Source of the DNA: Candidatus Doudnabacteria bacterium
GTDB lineage: Bacteria > Patescibacteriota > Doudnabacteria > UBA920
Direction of reading: 5' to 3'
DNA: 39,935 nt
NCBI GenBank assembly: GCA_031291995.1
Contig: JARLHZ010000024.1
Span: forward strand, 1 to 39,935
This document shows positions 39,847 through 39,935 of the stretch, one piece after another (positions within the stretch are counted from its first letter, which is position 1; each line of letters starts with the position of its first letter). Under the pieces are notes generated by a model. The model ran no database searches, was not told the DNA's origin, and saw nothing but the letters and a program-made list of their open reading frames with translations. A program made the position numbers and the translations under genes.

Positions 39847-39935
39847 ATGTCCCAGGTTCACAAACGTCTGGATGATGAAATCGTCCGCCGAATCTTAAGC
39901 CAGTATGATTTAAAACAATTAACTCTGCCGGTGGC
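39847..39935 (+). CDS. N-terminus of a possible transposase (partial)
   Basis: MSQVHKRLDDEIVRRILSQY, then DLKQLTLPVA to the window edge. AAAGGAA lies 9 bases before the ATG. The opening (QVHKRL.DE.V..IL..Y) resembles the helix-turn-helix start of IS481-like transposases in CPR genomes, from memory of the family only. Thirty residues are too few for a firm call. Confidence 0.4.
   Translation, partial: MSQVHKRLDDEIVRRILSQYDLKQLTLPV

Noticed and set aside
1-39935. CRISPR array, rRNA operon or complete prophage
   Set aside because: No regularly spaced repeats, rRNA-like sequence or structural phage genes were found; the BRO/DinD gene alone is not evidence of a prophage.
1-39935. Alternative genetic code with TGA as glycine
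   Set aside because: Several well-supported genes, such as the TreT-like one ending at 17725, stop at TGA, and no gene needs TGA readthrough.

Overview
The window reads like a chromosome segment of an uncultivated, streamlined bacterium, most likely a Patescibacteria (CPR, Parcubacteria-like) lineage. This is an inference from gene content: a short 740-residue valyl-tRNA synthetase, many single-copy membrane-anchored or secreted proteins of unknown role, a small GIY-YIG protein, BRO/DinD-type and PemK-type accessory genes, a TrmB-like regulator, very tight gene spacing and several promoters placed so close to the ATG that the mRNA would be (nearly) leaderless. TGA is used as an ordinary stop, so a recoded TGA=Gly genome is unlikely. 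No rRNA, CRISPR array or complete insertion sequence was seen.

Layout. 1-6838 is mostly minus strand: valS with a T-box leader, a 70-residue leaderless ORF, and a compact run PIG-L deacetylase / PAP2-like lipid phosphatase / queF / tsaD / repeat-rich secreted protein. 6850-7640 is a small plus-strand RNA and repeat island: a tRNA gene cut exactly at its anticodon loop by 37-bp palindromic repeats that enclose a GIY-YIG nuclease and an intact tRNA-Glu(UUC), then a terminator and REP-like palindromes. 7651-12361 (minus) encodes a surface module: a large three-repeat secreted protein, two small membrane proteins, a signal-peptidase-like lipoprotein fusion and a 55-residue membrane peptide. 12400-13200 looks degenerate.

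13203-20019 is a trehalose region: otsB, an unusual sensor/HAMP-OtsA fusion, a divergent TreT-like trehalose synthase, a sodium:solute symporter and a TrmB-like regulator with a textbook promoter. 20021-25034 is an RND pump plus HlyD-type adaptor, both with extra inserted segments and with a dyad over the predicted promoter. 25240-28568 is a translationally coupled DUF3160/MEMO-like pair, both membrane anchored.

28654-32072 is an accessory stretch: SDR oxidoreductase, a lone Xre-type regulator behind a 38-codon ORF, an ICMT-like membrane methyltransferase, a BRO/DinD protein and a PemK-like toxin without a visible antitoxin, preceded by a terminator-like hairpin. 32463-34358 encodes a surface protein with a peptidoglycan-binding module and four EGF-like modules. 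34412-38000 encodes two ABC exporter half-transporters whose motif defects are complementary, as in heterodimers with one degenerate ATP site. 38136-39935 holds a DinB-like protein, two membrane proteins (one Cys/His rich) and the start of a possible transposase.

The most notable observations are the T-box on valS in this type of genome, the tRNA split by a palindrome/GIY-YIG unit, the sensor-OtsA fusion, the lipoprotein-signal peptidase-PsbP-like fusion, and the EGF-like surface protein.
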